From positions 620,001 through 684,000 of the forward strand of contig NZ_KI519454.1 in NCBI RefSeq assembly GCF_000482545.1: a stretch of 64,000 nt of DNA, written 5' to 3'. This DNA is from Arthrobacter sp. 35W (GTDB lineage Bacteria; Actinomycetota; Actinomycetes; Actinomycetales; Micrococcaceae). Shown in pieces: positions 61,345 through 64,000 of this stretch. Position numbers and translations under genes: made by a program. Positions within the stretch are counted from its first letter, which is position 1, and each line of letters opens with the position of its first letter. The notes beneath the pieces were generated by a model. The model made no database searches. It saw only the letters and a list, made by a program, of their open reading frames with translations, and was not told the DNA's origin.

Positions 61345-62391
61345 ATGACGATTTCTGTAGCGGTTTCCGGCGCCAGCGGCTACGCCGGCGGCGAGGTCCT
61401 CCGCCTTCTGGCCAGCCATCCCGGTGTCAGCATAGGGGCCATCACGGCCCACAGCAATGCCGGTTCACGATTGGGCGCGCTCCAGCCGCACCTGCACTCG
61501 CTGGCGGACCGCCTGCTGGTGGAAACCACCGTCGAAAACCTCTTGGGCCACGACGTCGTCTTCCTGGCCCTGCCGCACGGCGCCTCGGCCGAGATCGCCA
61601 GCCAGCTGCCGGCGTCAACGCTGGTCATCGATGCCGGAGCCGACCACCGGCTGGAGGATTCCGCGGCCTGGGAGAAGTTCTACGGTTCCCCGCACGCCGG
61701 CACCTGGCCCTACGGCCTGCCGGAACTCCCCGGCGCCCGCGAGGGCCTGCACGGCGCCAAGCGGATCGCCGTCCCGGGCTGCTACCCGACCAGCTCCCTG
61801 CTGGCCCTGACGCCCGGCTTTGCCGCCGGCGCCCTGCTGCCCGACGACGTCGTGATCGTCGCCGCCTCCGGCACCTCCGGCGCGGGCAAGGCCGCCAAGG
61901 TCAACCTGATCGGCTCCGAGGTGATGGGTTCCATGAGCCCGTACGGCGTGGGTGGCGGCCACCGCCACACCCCCGAGATCGAGCAGGGCCTGTCCAAGGT
62001 CTCCGGCCAGAATGTCACCGTTTCCTTTACTCCGACGCTGGCCCCGATGAGCCGCGGCATCCTCGCCACGGCCACCGCCAAGGTGTCCGCGGAACTGCGC
62101 AACAGCCCCACCGCCGCCGAGGACATCCGGGCAATCTGGGTGGACGCCTATGAGAACGAGCCGTTCATCCACGTGCTGCCCGAGGGCCAGTGGCCCACCA
62201 CCAAGTCCGTGCAGGGCTCCAACCACGTGGCCATCCAGCTGGCCTATGACGCCCACGTTGGCCGCGTGATTGTCTGCTGCGCCATCGACAACCTCACCAA
62301 GGGAACCGCCGGCGGTGCCGTGCAGTCCATGAACATTGCCCTGGGCCTCGACGAGACCGCAGGTTTGACCATCCAAGGAGTTGCACCATGA
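61345..62391 (+). CDS. argC: N-acetyl-gamma-glutamyl-phosphate reductase
   Basis: 348 residues from ATG 61345. ArgC reduces N-acetylglutamyl phosphate with NADPH in arginine synthesis. Rossmann motif [20 protein letters not shown], active-site Cys146 in [33 protein letters not shown], and [12 protein letters not shown] as catalytic histidine region. The stop overlaps argJ (ATGA). The promoter region is described above. Confidence 0.96.
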   Translation: MTISVAVSGASGYAGGEVLRLLASHPGVSIGAITAHSNAGSRLGALQPHLHSLADRLLVETTVENLLGHDVVFLALPHGASAEIASQLPASTLVIDAGADHRLEDSAAWEKFYGSPHAGTWPYGLPELPGAREGLHGAKRIAVPGCYPTSSLLALTPGFAAGALLPDDVVIVAASGTSGAGKAAKVNLIGSEVMGSMSPYGVGGGHRHTPEIEQGLSKVSGQNVTVSFTPTLAPMSRGILATATAKVSAELRNSPTAAEDIRAIWVDAYENEPFIHVLPEGQWPTTKSVQGSNHVAIQLAYDAHVGRVIVCCAIDNLTKGTAGGAVQSMNIALGLDETAGLTIQGVAP

Positions 62392-63557
62392 GCGTCACCA
62401 CTGCCAAGGGCTTCCGTGCCGCCGGCATCACCGCAGGACTGAAGAAATCCGGCAACCCGGACCTGGCCCTCGTGGTCAATGACGGCCCGGTGAAGAACGC
62501 CGCCGCCGTGTTCACCTCCAACCGCGTCGCCGCGGCCCCCGTCCACTGGTCCCGCCAGGTCCTCAGCGACGGCCGCGTGGATGCCGTGCTGCTCAACTCG
62601 GGTGGCGCCAATGCCTGCACCGGGCCCGAGGGCTTCCAGAACACCCACACCTCGGCCGAGAAGACGGCCGACGTCCTGGGCATCTCCGCCACCGACGTCG
62701 CCGTCTGCTCCACCGGCCTGATCGGCGAGCAGCTGCCCATGGACAAGATCCTGCCGGGCATCGAAGCTGCCGCTTCGGCGCTGGGGGCCGACGGCGGTGC
62801 TGCCGCAGCCTCCGCGATCATGACCACCGACACCGTCTCCAAGCAGGCGGCCTGGACCTCTACGCCGTCGGCCGACGGTGCAGGATATTCCATTGGCGGC
62901 ATGGCCAAGGGTGCCGGCATGCTGGCCCCGGGCCTGGCCACGATGCTGGTGGTCATCACCACCGACGCCGTGGTGGCCCCGGAAGGGCTCGACGCCGCGC
63001 TCCGCGACGCCGTGCGGGTCAGCTTCAACCGGGCTGACTCCGATGGCTGCATGTCCACCAACGACACGGTGATTCTGCTGGCCTCCGGTGCCTCCGAGGT
63101 CTACCCGGACATGGCCGAGTTCACCGCCGGCCTTACCGAGGTCTGCAACACCCTGGCCCGCGGCCTGATTGCCGACGCCGAGGGCGCCAACCACGACATC
63201 GCGATCACCACCTTGAACGCCGCGAGCGAGCAGGACGCCGAGGAAGTCAGCCGCTCCGTGGCCCGCTCCAACCTGTTCAAGACTGCCATCTTCGGCAACG
63301 ACCCGAACTGGGGCCGCGTGCTGGCCTCCGTCGGCACCACAGATGCCGTGTTCGATCCGGACCAGATCAACGTCTCCATCAACGGCGTGCAGATCTGCCG
63401 CAACGGCGGCATCGGCGATTCCCGAGACCTGGTGGATCTGAAGCCCCGCGAGGTCACCGTCGAGATCGACCTCAAGTCCGGCGACGCCCGCGCCACCATC
63501 TGGACCAACGACCTCACCCACGCCTACGTCGAAGAAAACAGCGCCTACTCCTCCTAG
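62388..63557 (+). CDS. argJ: Bifunctional ornithine acetyltransferase/N-acetylglutamate synthase
   Basis: 389 residues. ArgJ recycles the acetyl group from N-acetylornithine to glutamate. It is made as one chain and cuts itself before Thr185 ([18 protein letters not shown]), which becomes the nucleophile. [16 protein letters not shown] and the late [16 protein letters not shown] segment are typical. The argC overlap indicates coupling. A GC hairpin and a 26-bp tandem repeat lie between it and argB. Confidence 0.96.
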   Translation: MSVTTAKGFRAAGITAGLKKSGNPDLALVVNDGPVKNAAAVFTSNRVAAAPVHWSRQVLSDGRVDAVLLNSGGANACTGPEGFQNTHTSAEKTADVLGISATDVAVCSTGLIGEQLPMDKILPGIEAAASALGADGGAAAASAIMTTDTVSKQAAWTSTPSADGAGYSIGGMAKGAGMLAPGLATMLVVITTDAVVAPEGLDAALRDAVRVSFNRADSDGCMSTNDTVILLASGASEVYPDMAEFTAGLTEVCNTLARGLIADAEGANHDIAITTLNAASEQDAEEVSRSVARSNLFKTAIFGNDPNWGRVLASVGTTDAVFDPDQINVSINGVQICRNGGIGDSRDLVDLKPREVTVEIDLKSGDARATIWTNDLTHAYVEENSAYSS

Positions 63558-63608
63558 TGCGGAGGCGCCGGCAGTCCGGGGTTTGGGCCCCATACCCCGG
63601 CAACCTGC

Positions 63609-63634
63609 GCGGCCGGCGCGATAGCGCCGGCCGC
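63609..63634. other. GC-rich hairpin between argJ and argB
   Basis: Perfect 11-base arms (63609-63619, 63624-63634) with a GATA loop, no T run. It lies inside an arginine operon rather than at its end, so it may mark an mRNA processing or partial termination site. Confidence 0.6.
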
Positions 63635-63732
63635 GGCGCTCGACAAGGCGGCCGGGCCGGCGTTTTTCGTAGGCGACGTCAAGGGCCGCAGGCCGCTCAG
63701 CGGCCGTCGCGGCACAGTCGCCGGAAAAATGC

Positions 63733-63808
63733 CGGACGTCCGCCGGACCCAGCCACAACGGACGTCCGCCGGACCCAGCCACAACGGACGTCCGCCGGAC
63801 CCAGCCAC
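63733..63808. repeat. 26-bp tandem repeat, three copies
   Basis: Units 63733-63758, 63759-63784 and 63785-63808 (the last 24 bases) are identical in sequence, CGGACGTCCGCCGGACCCAG followed by CCACAA. Each holds GGACGTCC, a palindrome. They fill part of the 291-base argJ-argB gap, which shows no gene. Confidence 0.95.
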
Positions 63809-63848
63809 CGGGGTCTCGACATATGAATCTGAACCTAAGGAATTGGAC

Positions 63849-64000
63849 ATGAACACCGTTGCTGCGGCGCAGGACAAGGCCGCCATTCTGATCGAGGCAC
63901 TGCCGTGGATCCAGCAGTTTGCCGGGACCGTGGTGGTGGTCAAGTACGGCGGCAACGCCATGATCAATGACGACCTCCGCCGCGCCTTCGCCGAGGACAT
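63849..64000 (+). CDS. argB: Acetylglutamate kinase, N-terminal part
   Basis: 50 complete codons are visible from ATG 63849; the gene runs off the window. ArgB phosphorylates N-acetylglutamate. The amino-acid-kinase N-terminus [19 protein letters not shown] holds the conserved Lys and Gly-Gly. CTAAGGAATTGG upstream is the ribosome site. It continues the argC-argJ-argB order. Confidence 0.93.
   Translation, partial: MNTVAAAQDKAAILIEALPWIQQFAGTVVVVKYGGNAMINDDLRRAFAED

Noticed and set aside
63554-64000. Minus-strand frame across the argJ-argB gap and argB
   Set aside because: It reads through the 26-bp tandem repeat and antisense to argB, with no start signal.
1-64000. CRISPR array, tRNA or rRNA genes, prophage or transposase
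   Set aside because: No spaced repeats of CRISPR type, no cloverleaf-like intergenic sequence, and no integrase, transposase or phage structural product was found in any frame. The tandem repeats at 38503 and 63733 have no spacers.

Overview
The window is chromosomal DNA from a high-GC Gram-positive bacterium, most likely Arthrobacter in the broad sense (Micrococcaceae, Actinomycetota). This is inferred from very high GC, DUF3046 upstream of recA, PriA in place of a dedicated HisA, an actinobacterial ClgR, LexA boxes of the TCGAAC-N4-GTTCGA type, DtxR/IdeR-type iron boxes and the gene order. No tRNA, rRNA, CRISPR array, transposase or phage gene was recognised.

Bases 1-31,330 are mostly core chromosome on the plus strand. 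They hold the end of dapA, rnj (RNase J), ftsK, pgsA, cinA/pncC, clgR, a minus-strand marR-type gene, DUF3046, recA-recX, a secreted transglycosylase-like protein, miaB-miaA-dapF, a minus-strand rRNA-type methyltransferase, hflX-dinG and lexA. A LysM membrane gene (YneA/Rv2719c-like) diverges from lexA, with two SOS boxes between them. The histidine run follows (hisC, hisB, hisH, a small membrane gene, priA, sseB-like, MFS), then DUF1844 and the infC-rpmI-rplT operon, which has an attenuator-like leader and an ATT start on infC, then a SpoU methyltransferase.

Bases 31,350-39,420 are a mixed accessory stretch: YnfA-like, CDF transporter, MFS pump, NUDIX, DUF5302, a radical SAM protein of the Rv2578c/SPL type behind an SOS-like box, DUF1540, an orphan 101-residue protein behind a near-perfect iron box, SIMPL, an HEAVH membrane protein and a lipoprotein with a duplicated C-terminal repeat. 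pheS-pheT follow.

Bases 43,130-61,240 are a second accessory block between pheT and argC. It contains ppk2, a phosphopantetheinyl transferase without a normal start codon, a LysR/EamA pair, small unknown genes, a PASTA protein, a sigma factor with a CU044_5270-type partner, and two pieces of special interest. The first is a minus-strand operon of a Pls-type (epsilon-poly-amino-acid) synthetase, an M1 metallo-aminopeptidase and a GNAT acetyltransferase. The second is an iron-linked group: a siderophore-interacting reductase diverging from a penicillin-acylase/AlcB-type acyltransferase pair that resembles DesG-DesH. The window ends in argC-argJ-argB.

Intergenic gaps repeatedly carry very long near-perfect palindromes. 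At least four belong to one sequence family and two to another. They sit at operon ends and probably act as terminators, but their conserved sequence suggests dispersed repeats.
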